A stretch of 8,216 bases of DNA. Origin: Nitrospirota bacterium (GTDB taxonomy: Bacteria > Nitrospirota > Thermodesulfovibrionia > Thermodesulfovibrionales > Magnetobacteriaceae). A program made the translations under genes and the position numbers. Below, one piece after another: positions 1-6,247 of this stretch. The stretch is taken from positions 1-8,216 of the forward strand of contig JADFXO010000169.1 of assembly GCA_015233485.1 (NCBI GenBank), written 5' to 3'. The stretch's first letter is position 1, and every line of letters starts with the position of its first letter. The notes below the pieces were generated by a model that ran no database searches, had not been told where the DNA came from, and was given only the letters and a program-made list of their open reading frames with translations.

Positions 1-971
1 AAGATGATGCCAGACAACGGTTTCAACGGCACATTACACAGTTAAATAGCGGCGAACCTCCATTGCCTCTCGAAAACCGGGTTATAAGAACCGACGGTGC
101 ATGCGTTTGGACGGAGGTGATAGCCCAATCGATTACTTTAAACGATAAAGAATGTATCATAGGTGTATTCCGGGATATAACGATGCGTAAGAAATATGAA
201 ACGGAAGAGAAACTGTTAATCCAGCAATCGAAAATGGCGGCTATGGGCGATATGATGGCCGCCATAGCCCACCAATGGAAACAGCCCCTTAACAGCCTCA
301 GCCTTTTGCTACAGGACATCCGGGACGCCTACCAATTTGGAGAGCTTGACGAGGCTTATATCGATACGGCCGTGGAAAAATCGATGCATGAGGTTCATTT
401 TATGGCAAAAACCATAGAGGATTTCAGGAATTTTTTTAAGCCTGCCATGGAAAAGGAAACCTTCGATCTCATTGAAGTGGCTGCTGATGTCCTTTCTATG
501 CTCTCAAACCAGCTTAAGACAAATTCCATATCCTATAGCATCACCTGCCATACCCATAACAGGACTTTCAGAAGTTTTGCCGAAGTTATGCCCTGCGATG
601 CCACATTAATTACGACATATAAGAACCAGTTAGCCCACGTTATCCTCAATATTATAAATAACGCCAGGGACGCTATTATCCTCAGAAGACGCTCCGGCTT
701 GTTGGGTGTAACCGACGAGGGCACGATAAGCGTCGATTGCTATAAGGAAGGGGAAACGTTAAAACTATCGATAAGCGACAACGGAGGCGGAATACCGGAG
801 GAAATAATGGGTAAGATTTTCGAGCCTTACTTCACCACAAAACCACAAGACGTAGGAACTGGTATAGGACTTTACATGTCTAAAATAATCGTGGAAGACA
901 AGTTAGGCGGCAGAATTTACGTAAGGAATATCGAAGGTGGTGCAGCATTTACACTGGAATTACCGGTTTAG
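1..971 (+). CDS. PAS-domain sensor histidine kinase, C-terminal part (5' end outside window)
   Basis: The frame is open to the left edge (first complete codon at 3), so only the last 322 residues are present. The start of the visible protein matches the end of a PAS sensor domain, with a GE-PxPLENR-RTDG-VW pattern and a closing GVFRDIT at about residues 54-60. Next comes a HisKA dimerisation helix with the H-box AIAHQWKQPLN; the phospho-accepting His is residue 90 (nt 270-272). The ATPase domain has an N-box (LAHVILNIINNARDAI, Asn 216 and 220), G1 DNGGG (259-263), F-box FEPYFTTK (273-280) and G2 GTGIGL (285-290), ending close after in LELPV. All catalytic boxes are intact, so this should autophosphorylate on His and pass phosphate to a response regulator. 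No receiver domain or regulator gene follows. The sensed signal cannot be read here because upstream sensor domains are missing. The next gene, HU, starts 44 bp downstream on the same strand but need not be functionally linked. Confidence 0.93.
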   Translation, partial: DDARQRFQRHITQLNSGEPPLPLENRVIRTDGACVWTEVIAQSITLNDKECIIGVFRDITMRKKYETEEKLLIQQSKMAAMGDMMAAIAHQWKQPLNSLSLLLQDIRDAYQFGELDEAYIDTAVEKSMHEVHFMAKTIEDFRNFFKPAMEKETFDLIEVAADVLSMLSNQLKTNSISYSITCHTHNRTFRSFAEVMPCDATLITTYKNQLAHVILNIINNARDAIILRRRSGLLGVTDEGTISVDCYKEGETLKLSISDNGGGIPEEIMGKIFEPYFTTKPQDVGTGIGLYMSKIIVEDKLGGRIYVRNIEGGAAFTLELPV

Positions 972-1015
972 GCTGTGATTTTTACAATTATCTCAATCTA
1001 TAAATAGGAGGATAT

Positions 1016-1369
1016 ATGACGAAAGGTGAATTGGTTGAAGCTGTAATGAAGTCAACTGAGATGAGTCGGGATGAGGTGGGGAAATCAGTCGAAGCCATTA
1101 CATCAGCCATAATAAATGCCGTCAGAAATAGAGATAAGCTGACGGTTGTTGGCTTTGGAACCTTTGTGGCATCTGAGAGAAAAAAGCGGGAAGGAAAAAA
1201 TCCGAGAACTGGCGAGCCTATAACAATCCCGGCCGCAAGAGTGCCTAAGTTTTCCGCTGGCAAAGCATTTAAGGATCGAGTAAACCCGAAGCCGGAGGTG
1301 AAAGCAGAGAAACCTAAACCGGCTGAAAGTAAGAAGGACAAACCGGGCCCGAAAAAGAAGAAGGGGTAA
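1016..1369 (+). CDS. HU/IHF-family DNA-binding protein with basic C-terminal tail
   Basis: The 117-residue protein starts at an ATG preceded by a perfect AGGAGG at 1006-1011, four bases away. Residues 1-90 are a full HU fold: MTKGELVEAV helix, the GFGTF turn (46-50), and the DNA-binding beta-arm with R58-x-G-x-N62-P63-R-T-G66, then the conserved A-x-x-PKFSAGK-FKDRVN end (73-90). Pro63 in the arm is the residue that intercalates in the minor groove in HU proteins. HU normally ends near residue 90. Here there is an extra tail of about 27 residues rich in Lys, Pro and Glu, ending in GPKKKKG, resembling the basic tails of some bacterial nucleoid proteins. It should bind and bend DNA as a dimer in the nucleoid. 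It is more like HU than IHF alpha/beta, but I cannot assign a paralogue name. Confidence 0.95.
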   Translation: MTKGELVEAVMKSTEMSRDEVGKSVEAITSAIINAVRNRDKLTVVGFGTFVASERKKREGKNPRTGEPITIPAARVPKFSAGKAFKDRVNPKPEVKAEKPKPAESKKDKPGPKKKKG

Positions 1370-1713
1370 TGCCTATTTCTCCATCGTAACCGGCAACCAT
1401 AACTCTTATAAGATATTCACAGGGTTTAGGGTATCAGCTTCTTCGCTCAACAAAATTATACCGTCTAAGGGGCAGGGGAGGAGTTAGAGTATTTTCCCTG
1501 TTATATGTGCCCGGGCTTTCTCCTTCAAACAACAGATACTGACGAGAAGGCACTACACGCAATACATACAGATAAATGGAAGACTATACAGTAAGCATAT
1601 TATTGGCTTAGAGGGCGTACGTCTCCTGGCAAGAATACCGGCATGAGTTTGTACACCATTACTGAGACAAAATCCGGCTGCTATAATGATAGACACGTGT
1701 ATATAGCCTCAGG

Positions 1714-1756
1714 ATAAAACACTAGACATTATAGGTTGTATTGTCTAGTGTTTTAT
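1714..1756. terminator. Strong inverted repeat, probable bidirectional terminator
   Basis: The left arm ATAAAACACTAGACA (1714-1728) is perfectly complementary to TGTCTAGTGTTTTAT (1742-1756), giving 15 bp with a 13-base loop. The A-tract at the 5' foot and T-tract at the 3' foot are the usual form of a bidirectional rho-independent terminator, and a further run of nine T lies at 1764-1772. It is about 345 bp after the HU stop, which is far for a dedicated HU terminator. It could therefore serve an unseen transcript, or be a protein-binding palindrome. The GC content of the stem is low, so termination is not certain. Confidence 0.5.
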
Positions 1757-1888
1757 ACGCCTCTTTTTTTTTCGCTATAGCATCTAATAATTGACCCACA
1801 CCTCTTATCGGTGTTGAGTAATCTTCGTACGGGCTTTTAATTTTACCAGACAATGCTACGCTACTGTACAAGATATATAAATATTATT

Positions 1889-1915
1889 CTAAACAAAATG
1901 CAGCGTTTTGTTTAG
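1889..1915. repeat. Inverted repeat (hairpin) in intergenic region
   Basis: CTAAACAAAA (1889-1898) pairs perfectly with TTTTGTTTAG (1906-1915). Two more pairs, one a U-G wobble in RNA, leave a CAG loop. The 3' side runs straight into TGTTTTAG, so the 15-mer at 1909-1923 matches the right arm of the hairpin at 1742-1756 at 13 of 15 positions. The function is unknown; it could be a weak terminator or a binding-site repeat. Confidence 0.5.
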
Positions 1916-2020
1916 TGTTTTAGATCCCATTTCTTTATTAAACGAGAAAATATGGGGTGAAATGTAGCTTTACATATTTCTTGAGGGTTGCGGAAGTTGT
2001 TGGTGTCGGGTATCAGCGTA

Positions 2021-2040
2021 GGAGGGGGTGGGGGGGGTGG
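2021..2040 (+). repeat. G-rich tract, possible G-quadruplex
   Basis: This 20-base stretch contains 17 G residues, with runs of five (2024-2028) and eight (2030-2037) separated by single T or A bases. A two-tier quadruplex could form within it alone, and the GGG at 2008-2010 could supply a further run for a three-tier one. It ends in the GG that starts the hairpin stem at 2039-2084. It stands out from the AT-rich surroundings. Confidence 0.45.
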
Positions 2041-2084
2041 CTACGGATTAACGGCGGGGAGTTGCTATTGCCTAATCCGTAGCC
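2039..2084. repeat. 12-bp perfect inverted repeat with inner stem
   Basis: GGCTACGGATTA (2039-2050) is the exact reverse complement of TAATCCGTAGCC (2073-2084). After a two-base bulge (2051-2052), GGC (2053-2055) can pair with GCC (2070-2072), leaving a 14-base loop. The stem is GC-richer than its neighbourhood and lacks a following T-tract, so a terminator is unlikely. It could be a structured RNA, a recombination or replication site, or a dispersed palindromic repeat. I did not find a second copy in the window. Confidence 0.55.
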
Positions 2085-2437
2085 GATACATGTAAAAAGA
2101 GGAAATGCATGTAACAAACAGTAAATTGAGATGCATTATTTTACCGAATATGCCCCTATATACTCAATGCAAATCTTCTGGTAATAGTGTAAAAGTACAC
2201 GGCTTTTTCCATCCATCGTCTAAAAACTCCATCTACACCCCCCTGAAAGCAAACTATAGCCCGAAAACCTTCTATATGTTACTTTACGTAATTTAAAGTT
2301 AGTTTGATTCGAATATATATCACCTTCAGTTACTGCCATAAATTAGCCTTTTTTTAGCCTTCTAAGAGTGAAATCCTAATAAGTGTCCTTGGTGTAGTCA
2401 TACTCCGGAATCAGTGGCCGGTGAGGTAATGTCAATA

Positions 2438-2460
2438 GGTGTGTAAAAAGCATCAGGCGG
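2438..2460. repeat. IS256-type terminal inverted repeat, left end (transposase 3' side)
   Basis: This end begins GGTGTGT, then five A, then GCATCAGGCGG. It pairs with the repeat at 3739-3763: the outer GGTGTGT and inner ATCAGGCGG are identical, with two fewer A and one substitution between. The transposase TGA stop (complement of 2453-2455) is within it. Confidence 0.85.
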
Positions 2461-3691
2461 CTTCCTTATTTTCGGTATATCTAATACCATTGACGTATTT
2501 CACGCCCTCATATACTTCTGCCATTAAATTAGGGGCATTAAGTTTCCTAAAGCGTTTTTCTGCTATTAAAAGAACCTTCCAAATAAGGGCAACGGCATTG
2601 GAAACCTTCTTATACCGTTTGGCAGCGTTAGTTCTTAAACGTACGGATGCAAAAGGGGATTCGATAATATTGGTAGTCCTCAGATGTCCCCAATGCTCTT
2701 TAGGAAATTCATAAAAGGTAACCATCCTGTCCCAATCGTTCTCAAGTATTTCCATTGCCTTTGGGTATGCCTTTCCAAACAGGGTGTTAAAATGGGCTTT
2801 TAAACGCTCACAATCAGCACGGGTCTCCGAGTATGGCATCTTGCAAAGATATTCCCTTGCTTGAGACTGTACCCTTTTAGGAAGACGACCCAGAACATTC
2901 ACTATCTTATGGTTCCAGCAACGTTGCTCTTTCGATTCAGGATAAACCTGTGCCAACGCACCCCAGAGGCCAAGATTTCCGTCCGCTATTGTAAGACGTG
3001 GTGCTTTAAGCCCTCTTTCTCTTAATGAACGTAGAACATTTCCCCACGATTCCTTCGACTCCCTATAACCACTTTCTACCGCCAAAAGACGCTTTTTACC
3101 GTCCCTACCTGCACCTATTATGACCAGTAATGCTGCCTTGTCCTTTTCAATACCAGCCTTTACATAGAGACCATCAGCCCACATATAAATCAACTCCACT
3201 TCGTTTAGATCAGTTTTACGCCATGTATCATATTCTGCTTCCCACTTGGCCTTCAGACGCTGGATAGAGCCTGAAGAAAGCGGAGCACCCTCACCAAGAA
3301 GACCTCTCAGCGCCAACTCAAAATCCCCTCCAGCCAACCCCTGAAGGTATAGTTCGGGTAAAAGCTCTCCAACTTCTTTTGTCCTTCTCTTAAACAAAGG
3401 CAGTATACGGCTTTCAAATCGCTCCTCAAGATTCCTCAGTCTCGGACGTCTTACCTCTATCGTCCCTGTTTTCATACTTACACGACGAGGCTTCCCGTAT
3501 CCGTTGTAGTACCCGCTATTGCCGTCTACAAGCTCTTCCTTACGTTCGTAACGATTCCGGCCAAGAAACTCCTCTATCTCTTCGTTTAACAAATCCTGGA
3601 TGTATCCTTGTATCTTCATTCTTACCAGCTCTTCAATTCCTTCATAAAAAACCGTTGTTTTACTCTTATTCACTGTGTTATCTTTTCCCAT
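2453..3691 (-). CDS. IS256-family (mutator-type) transposase
   Basis: The 412-residue DDE transposase would cut and join the IS ends. The first catalytic Asp is D173 in YMWADGLYVK, the second is D237 in LTIADGNLGLWG, and the Glu is E344 in TTNIIESPFASVR; the family C-x-x-H signature is present as C258-W-N-H261 just after D237. The N-terminal region (about 20-110) has the DNA-binding part with LVRMKIQGYIQDLLNEEIEE and the conserved RNGYY-like segment DGNSGYYNGYGKPRR (56-70). Length and order match full-length members. The ATG at 3691 is preceded by GGAGG (complement of 3702-3706), ten bases upstream. No frameshift or missing catalytic residue is seen, so it is probably functional. Its promoter should lie between 3692 and the right inverted repeat or be supplied from outside. 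Confidence 0.95.
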   Translation of the reverse strand: MGKDNTVNKSKTTVFYEGIEELVRMKIQGYIQDLLNEEIEEFLGRNRYERKEELVDGNSGYYNGYGKPRRVSMKTGTIEVRRPRLRNLEERFESRILPLFKRRTKEVGELLPELYLQGLAGGDFELALRGLLGEGAPLSSGSIQRLKAKWEAEYDTWRKTDLNEVELIYMWADGLYVKAGIEKDKAALLVIIGAGRDGKKRLLAVESGYRESKESWGNVLRSLRERGLKAPRLTIADGNLGLWGALAQVYPESKEQRCWNHKIVNVLGRLPKRVQSQAREYLCKMPYSETRADCERLKAHFNTLFGKAYPKAMEILENDWDRMVTFYEFPKEHWGHLRTTNIIESPFASVRLRTNAAKRYKKVSNAVALIWKVLLIAEKRFRKLNAPNLMAEVYEGVKYVNGIRYTENKEAA

Positions 3692-3738
3692 GGCGGTGTT
3701 GCCTCCTTTTTTGCTGTTTTTACCCTTAATAGGTTACA

Positions 3739-3763
3739 CCGCCTGATTCTTTTTTTACACACC
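3739..3763. repeat. IS256-type terminal inverted repeat, right end (transposase 5' side)
   Basis: Read on the minus strand this end is GGTGTGT, seven A, then GAATCAGGCGG. It differs from the left repeat only by two extra A and an A-for-C change. It lies 47 bp upstream of the transposase start codon. Confidence 0.85.
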
Positions 3764-3784
3764 TTTTTATTTTACCTCGGCCGG

Positions 3785-4089
3785 TCTACTACAGAATATA
3801 AACTACTAAGGCTGTGTTGCATTTCGGTGGTTAGCTCGCCTCATCCGGTGGCATTTGCTTATGTTTTATTTTGTCAGAGAAGTACCGACATATCGCAAAA
3901 TGCATCCCTACAAATATTTACCCATTAATAAGAGGCTGGAATATTAACTCAGTCACCTGTGGAACTATGGAAGTAGGTTAGGGTTGTATTAAAAACTATA
4001 CATTGGTATGGTTCTGGTTTTACATTTTAGCGTGCGGTGTGAATTTATAACTGTATCTTCCTGCAGCGTATTTGTATAATCTAACAGGC
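3785..4089. other. Intergenic region between IS and methyltransferase gene
   Basis: These roughly 300 bp carry no recognisable gene; a + frame of about 106 codons overlapping the IS end has no protein-like pattern. The end nearest the methyltransferase holds TATAAT at 4075-4080, a good -10 match. I see no convincing -35 at the usual spacing, no tRNA and no strong hairpin. Confidence 0.5.
4075..4080 (+). promoter_or_regulatory. Candidate -10 box immediately before the methyltransferase
   Basis: A perfect TATAAT lies ten to fifteen bases before the ATG at 4090, so transcription from it would begin at or within a few bases of the start codon. No Shine-Dalgarno sequence precedes either ATG 4090 or the alternative TTG 4072, which fits a leaderless message. 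The -35 position (about 4052-4057) is a poor match, so this is tentative. Confidence 0.35.
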
Positions 4090-5370
4090 ATGAATGAGAT
4101 ACAGGTACACAAAGATGAGATTCCGGCTACCATTGAGGAACTTAAAGATTTTATTCTGATAGGTACCGAGCGCTTAAAAGCATATAGAGCACGATTGAAT
4201 GCCGTGAAAAAACTCTCACTCGCTAAAAATATCGTTGAACAAGCTTTGGAGGATGCTCAGAACGTTGCTACGGCATTGCTTTTTGCAGAATCTCGTCTAG
4301 GCGGATTGATAAGCAATATAGAGAAGGAGCCAGGGAAACGAAATGACTTGCTACCTTCTACTAATCGAGGCACCAGTCTTCAAGATATTGGGATAGGATA
4401 TAAGGAACAGCATTTTGCACAACTTTTACATGAAAATCAGAATACTATGAAGGGAGTAATCAATTTCTCTAAACAGAACGGTACCATCCCAACCAAATAT
4501 GAGGTGTTGAAAAGGGTTAAGGAAATCGAACGACAAAATGTTATACACAAATATCGAAGGGCCGCAATGGATGAGGCAGCCTCGGCTATTCCAGATAACT
4601 CTTCTCCCATATCGGATTTTCTTGATAAAGTGTTTATGTCAGACATTAGGGAGGTTTTAAAGAATTTGCCGGATAAGAGCGTTGATATGATTTTCACAGA
4701 CGCTGATTATAATTTACCAGGAACAAATTATGCTGGACGCCGTTTTACTAGTGATTTTTCGGATTATATGAAGTGGTATATCCTTCTCGCTCAAGAGCTA
4801 TTCCGAGTACTTAAGGACGATGGCAACATGTTTTTTATCAATTACGCAAGACAAAACGCTCTATTATGGGGAAAATATCTTGATGACGTTTGTTATGACG
4901 TGCAAGAATACGTCTGGTGCTATAACACGGATACGGGCAGGCACAATAAACATTTTACAAAAGCTCATAGAAGTATCCTCCATGCAACTAAATCCGAAAA
5001 CAATAGATGGTATAACTACGAGGTTTTGGAGCCATATACTCACGTTGATAATGTTGGTGTCAAAAGGCGTATGGAGGCGGGGTTTGGAAATGGAAGGGCG
5101 CCGTACTCTTGGTTTAACCTTGGGACTTGTAATAACATCCCTAACGAGACGAAAATCCATCCATGCGTCCTCCCTGAAGCGATCGTAGATAAATTCATAC
5201 GTGCATCTACTGTAGCTGGGAACGTCATATTGATACCTTTTGGAGGAGCAGGCACGGAGATACTTGCTTCAAAGAGGTTAGATAGGCATTTTATATCAGC
5301 GGAGATTGTCGATGTGTACCATGGTCTGATTATGCAGAGGCTTAGGGATTTTGATGCTTCCCAGGATTGA
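4090..5370 (+). CDS. Phage-type fusion protein with beta-class DNA N6/N4-methyltransferase domain, altered catalytic motif
   Basis: This 426-residue protein starts at ATG 4090; TTG 4072 in frame would add six residues, and neither has a clear ribosome site. Residues about 20-150 are helical and Lys/Glu-rich, with AESRLGGLI and a later LQDIGI-YKEQHFAQLL segment. They resemble an N-terminal region common in phage and integrative-element proteins, often near ParB-like or methyltransferase genes. Residues about 175-425 are a DNA methyltransferase of the N6_N4_Mtase type with the beta order: catalytic motif IV first (D204-A-D-Y207, nt 4699-4710, followed by N), then KIHPCVLPEAIVDKFI (355-370), motif I IPFGGAGTE (382-390) and acidic residue E405 in ISAEIVDVY. 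Two oddities: motif IV is DADY rather than DPPY, NPPY or SPPY, and motif I has IPF in place of the usual DPF. The S-adenosylmethionine pocket looks kept, but catalysis may be altered or lost. No restriction endonuclease gene is adjacent, so an orphan phage-type enzyme is likelier than half of a restriction system. Confidence 0.85.
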   Translation: MNEIQVHKDEIPATIEELKDFILIGTERLKAYRARLNAVKKLSLAKNIVEQALEDAQNVATALLFAESRLGGLISNIEKEPGKRNDLLPSTNRGTSLQDIGIGYKEQHFAQLLHENQNTMKGVINFSKQNGTIPTKYEVLKRVKEIERQNVIHKYRRAAMDEAASAIPDNSSPISDFLDKVFMSDIREVLKNLPDKSVDMIFTDADYNLPGTNYAGRRFTSDFSDYMKWYILLAQELFRVLKDDGNMFFINYARQNALLWGKYLDDVCYDVQEYVWCYNTDTGRHNKHFTKAHRSILHATKSENNRWYNYEVLEPYTHVDNVGVKRRMEAGFGNGRAPYSWFNLGTCNNIPNETKIHPCVLPEAIVDKFIRASTVAGNVILIPFGGAGTEILASKRLDRHFISAEIVDVYHGLIMQRLRDFDASQD

Positions 5371-5455
5371 TATAGGATTTATATAAGACTCTCCTCGTTT
5401 CCAAAGGGATGTCGGGTACTATAGGAGTTACGAGTGCCATACATTTATAGAAAGG

Positions 5456-5490
5456 GGACTATCACAGGCATTTAGAAACCCATGATAGCC
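5456..5490. terminator. Weak inverted repeat between convergent genes, possible terminator
   Basis: The methyltransferase gene and the minus-strand gene converge here, with 144 bp between stops. GG-CTATCA (5456-5464, one bulged A) can pair with TGATAGCC (5483-5490) across an 18-base loop. There is no clear T-tract on either side, so this is the best candidate for a shared terminator rather than a good one. Confidence 0.25.
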
Positions 5491-5514
5491 ATAAACACCC
5501 CCAGCTCAAAATAT

Positions 5515-6027
5515 CTAAAAATCCCTAAAAGCTGACTTATCGTTAAAGAAATCCTCACATCGGGCCTTAGACATCGTATAATTCTCAGCGCCGAATAAAA
5601 TACTCTTTACTCGTCTGATCATCAATTTACAGCCGCGTTTGTCATATATAGAGCAACGTGTAGGGTAACTCAAGTCAATAACATCACTAATCGCTTCGCT
5701 CGTACCGTTTCTAGATGACCGTATGCCTCGAACAAGTAGCATCGAATTGAATTTACCTGTTGATGGATGTTGAAAGTATACTATATGGCAATATTCGTCA
5801 ACATCACTTATCGGAATCTGTATTGAGGTTGCTCTTCTATAAATTGTCTCAGCCTCATCCTCAATAACACCCCTGTTAATAAATGCACCTTCGTTATGCA
5901 AATGGAAAAACCAATCCGGATCAATAAACATTACTTGAGGTAATGTTTTTCCATAGTGCTTGCCAAAGGTTAATTTACTCCACTCCATTTTACCATCATC
6001 CCGATTCTGAGACTTTAAGGACTTCAT
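5515..6027 (-). CDS. Conserved hypothetical protein with exonuclease-X-tail / DUF3820-like segment
   Basis: The 170-residue soluble protein has no signal peptide or membrane segment. Its ATG at 6027 follows a strong GGAGG (complement of 6034-6038), six bases away, which settles the start over the internal Met14. Residues 15-41 (MEWSKLTFGKHYGKTLPQVMFIDPDWFF) match the pattern fGK-x-x-GKTL-x-x-V-x-x-DP-x-(W/Y)-hh. That pattern occurs in DUF3820-type proteins and the C-terminal segment of exonuclease X-like proteins, where it is thought to be a small nucleic-acid-related module. The rest, including YFQHPSTGKF (84-93), DVIDLSYPTR (115-124) and a C-terminal MSKARCEDFF (152-161), is unfamiliar as a named domain, though it looks like a conserved whole-length family. 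No nuclease catalytic residues are visible, so I assign no activity. It is divergent from the RHH gene at 6287 and convergent with the methyltransferase, and its upstream region carries a copy of the repeated AT-rich motif. Confidence 0.7.
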   Translation of the reverse strand: MKSLKSQNRDDGKMEWSKLTFGKHYGKTLPQVMFIDPDWFFHLHNEGAFINRGVIEDEAETIYRRATSIQIPISDVDEYCHIVYFQHPSTGKFNSMLLVRGIRSSRNGTSEAISDVIDLSYPTRCSIYDKRGCKLMIRRVKSILFGAENYTMSKARCEDFFNDKSAFRDF

Positions 6028-6061
6028 TTAATACCTCCTACATCATATTTTGTCTTCCTAC

Positions 6062-6074
6062 TATAACTACTATT
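6062..6074 (-). promoter_or_regulatory. Repeated AT-rich promoter/operator motif, copy before the minus-strand gene
   Basis: Read on the minus strand this is AATAGTAGTTATA, matching 12 of 13 bases of the motif found before both RHH genes, and it continues GTAGG where the 6904 copy has GTTAG. It lies 34 bases upstream of the ATG at 6027, in the same orientation relative to its gene as the other two copies. Confidence 0.5.
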
Positions 6075-6228
6075 CGGAGCACATAATTATTAAAATATAT
6101 TTTTTAGAATGGTTTAAAACGACAGATTTCGTGAATGGCAATATATTTTCATCAATCACTACCGTGAAACTACCATCTTTAGGGTTATTGAAGAATTTAA
6201 TTTCAGATTCGAGGAATAATTTGATACC

Positions 6229-6243
6229 TCAATAGTAATTATA
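6229..6243 (+). promoter_or_regulatory. Repeated promoter/operator motif, copy before first RHH gene
   Basis: TCAATAGTAATTATA is identical to the 15 bases at 6904-6918. Exactly 43 bases separate its end from the ATG at 6287, and the same number separates the other copy from ATG 6962. No convincing -35 hexamer is placed at 17 bp. It may be a -10 region with a non-standard upstream element, or an operator. Confidence 0.6.
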
Positions 6244-6247
6244 TGTG

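Larger units (their letters stand above)
1370..2437. other. 1.07-kb gene-poor intergenic region with several hairpins
   Basis: I find no convincing gene between the HU stop and the insertion sequence. The only open frame of note, a 63-codon frame on + from 2105, has its purine-rich stretch almost touching the ATG and no recognisable protein pattern. The stretch instead holds the hairpin at 1714-1756, the hairpin at 1889-1915, the G-tract and 12-bp stem at 2021-2084, and the left arm of the inverted repeat around the IS at 2418-2429. It separates the chromosome-like genes on the left from the mobile-type genes on the right, so an element boundary may lie in it. I see no tRNA gene or CRISPR repeat here. 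Confidence 0.6.
2438..3763 (-). mobile_element. Complete IS256-family insertion sequence
   Basis: The element is 1326 bp, bounded by terminal inverted repeats at 2438-2460 and 3739-3763 and carrying one transposase gene on the minus strand that nearly fills it. This size and organisation fit the IS256 family (IS256 itself is about 1.3 kb). The transposase stop codon lies inside the left inverted repeat. IS256 elements usually leave 8-9 bp target duplications, but the flanking octamers TGTCAATA (2430-2437) and TTTTTATT (3764-3771) do not match, so the flanks may have been rearranged or have decayed. The transposase frame is intact, which suggests recent arrival or activity. Confidence 0.9.
2418..3784. 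repeat. Inverted arms flanking the IS (possible split hairpin)
   Basis: Just outside the IS, CCGGTGAGGTAA (2418-2429) is complementary to TTACCTCGGCCGG (3772-3784), apart from a one-against-two base internal loop. That is 11 base pairs. Each arm is separated from its IS end by exactly 8 bases. Without the IS the arms would form one hairpin, so the element appears to sit at the centre of a former palindrome, perhaps a terminator or regulatory stem. Confidence 0.5.

Noticed and set aside
1490..1646. About 50 codons open on + in the HU downstream spacer, ending in GLEGVRLLARIPA
   Set aside because: I considered it as a remnant of an integrase or other gene, but it has no ATG, no ribosome site and no recognisable motif.
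2039..2084. Integron attC-like site
   Set aside because: The imperfect palindrome suggested it, but the core sites RYYYAAC and GTTRRRY are not present at the ends and no integron integrase is seen.
2105..2296. 63-codon + frame in the intergenic region
   Set aside because: The purine-rich stretch almost touches the ATG, the translation has no recognisable domain or protein-like pattern, and it lies among structured non-coding DNA.
3608..3928. 106-codon + frame across the right IS end
   Set aside because: It is largely antisense to the transposase start and continues through the inverted repeat; there is no ribosome site or domain.
4090..5370. Classical restriction-modification system
   Set aside because: No endonuclease gene lies next to the methyltransferase; the neighbouring minus-strand protein lacks a visible nuclease motif, and the methylase catalytic motif is itself altered.
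6050..6235. 61-codon + frame in the divergent spacer
   Set aside because: It overlaps the minus-strand promoter motif and has no ribosome site or family pattern; it is better explained as regulatory spacer.
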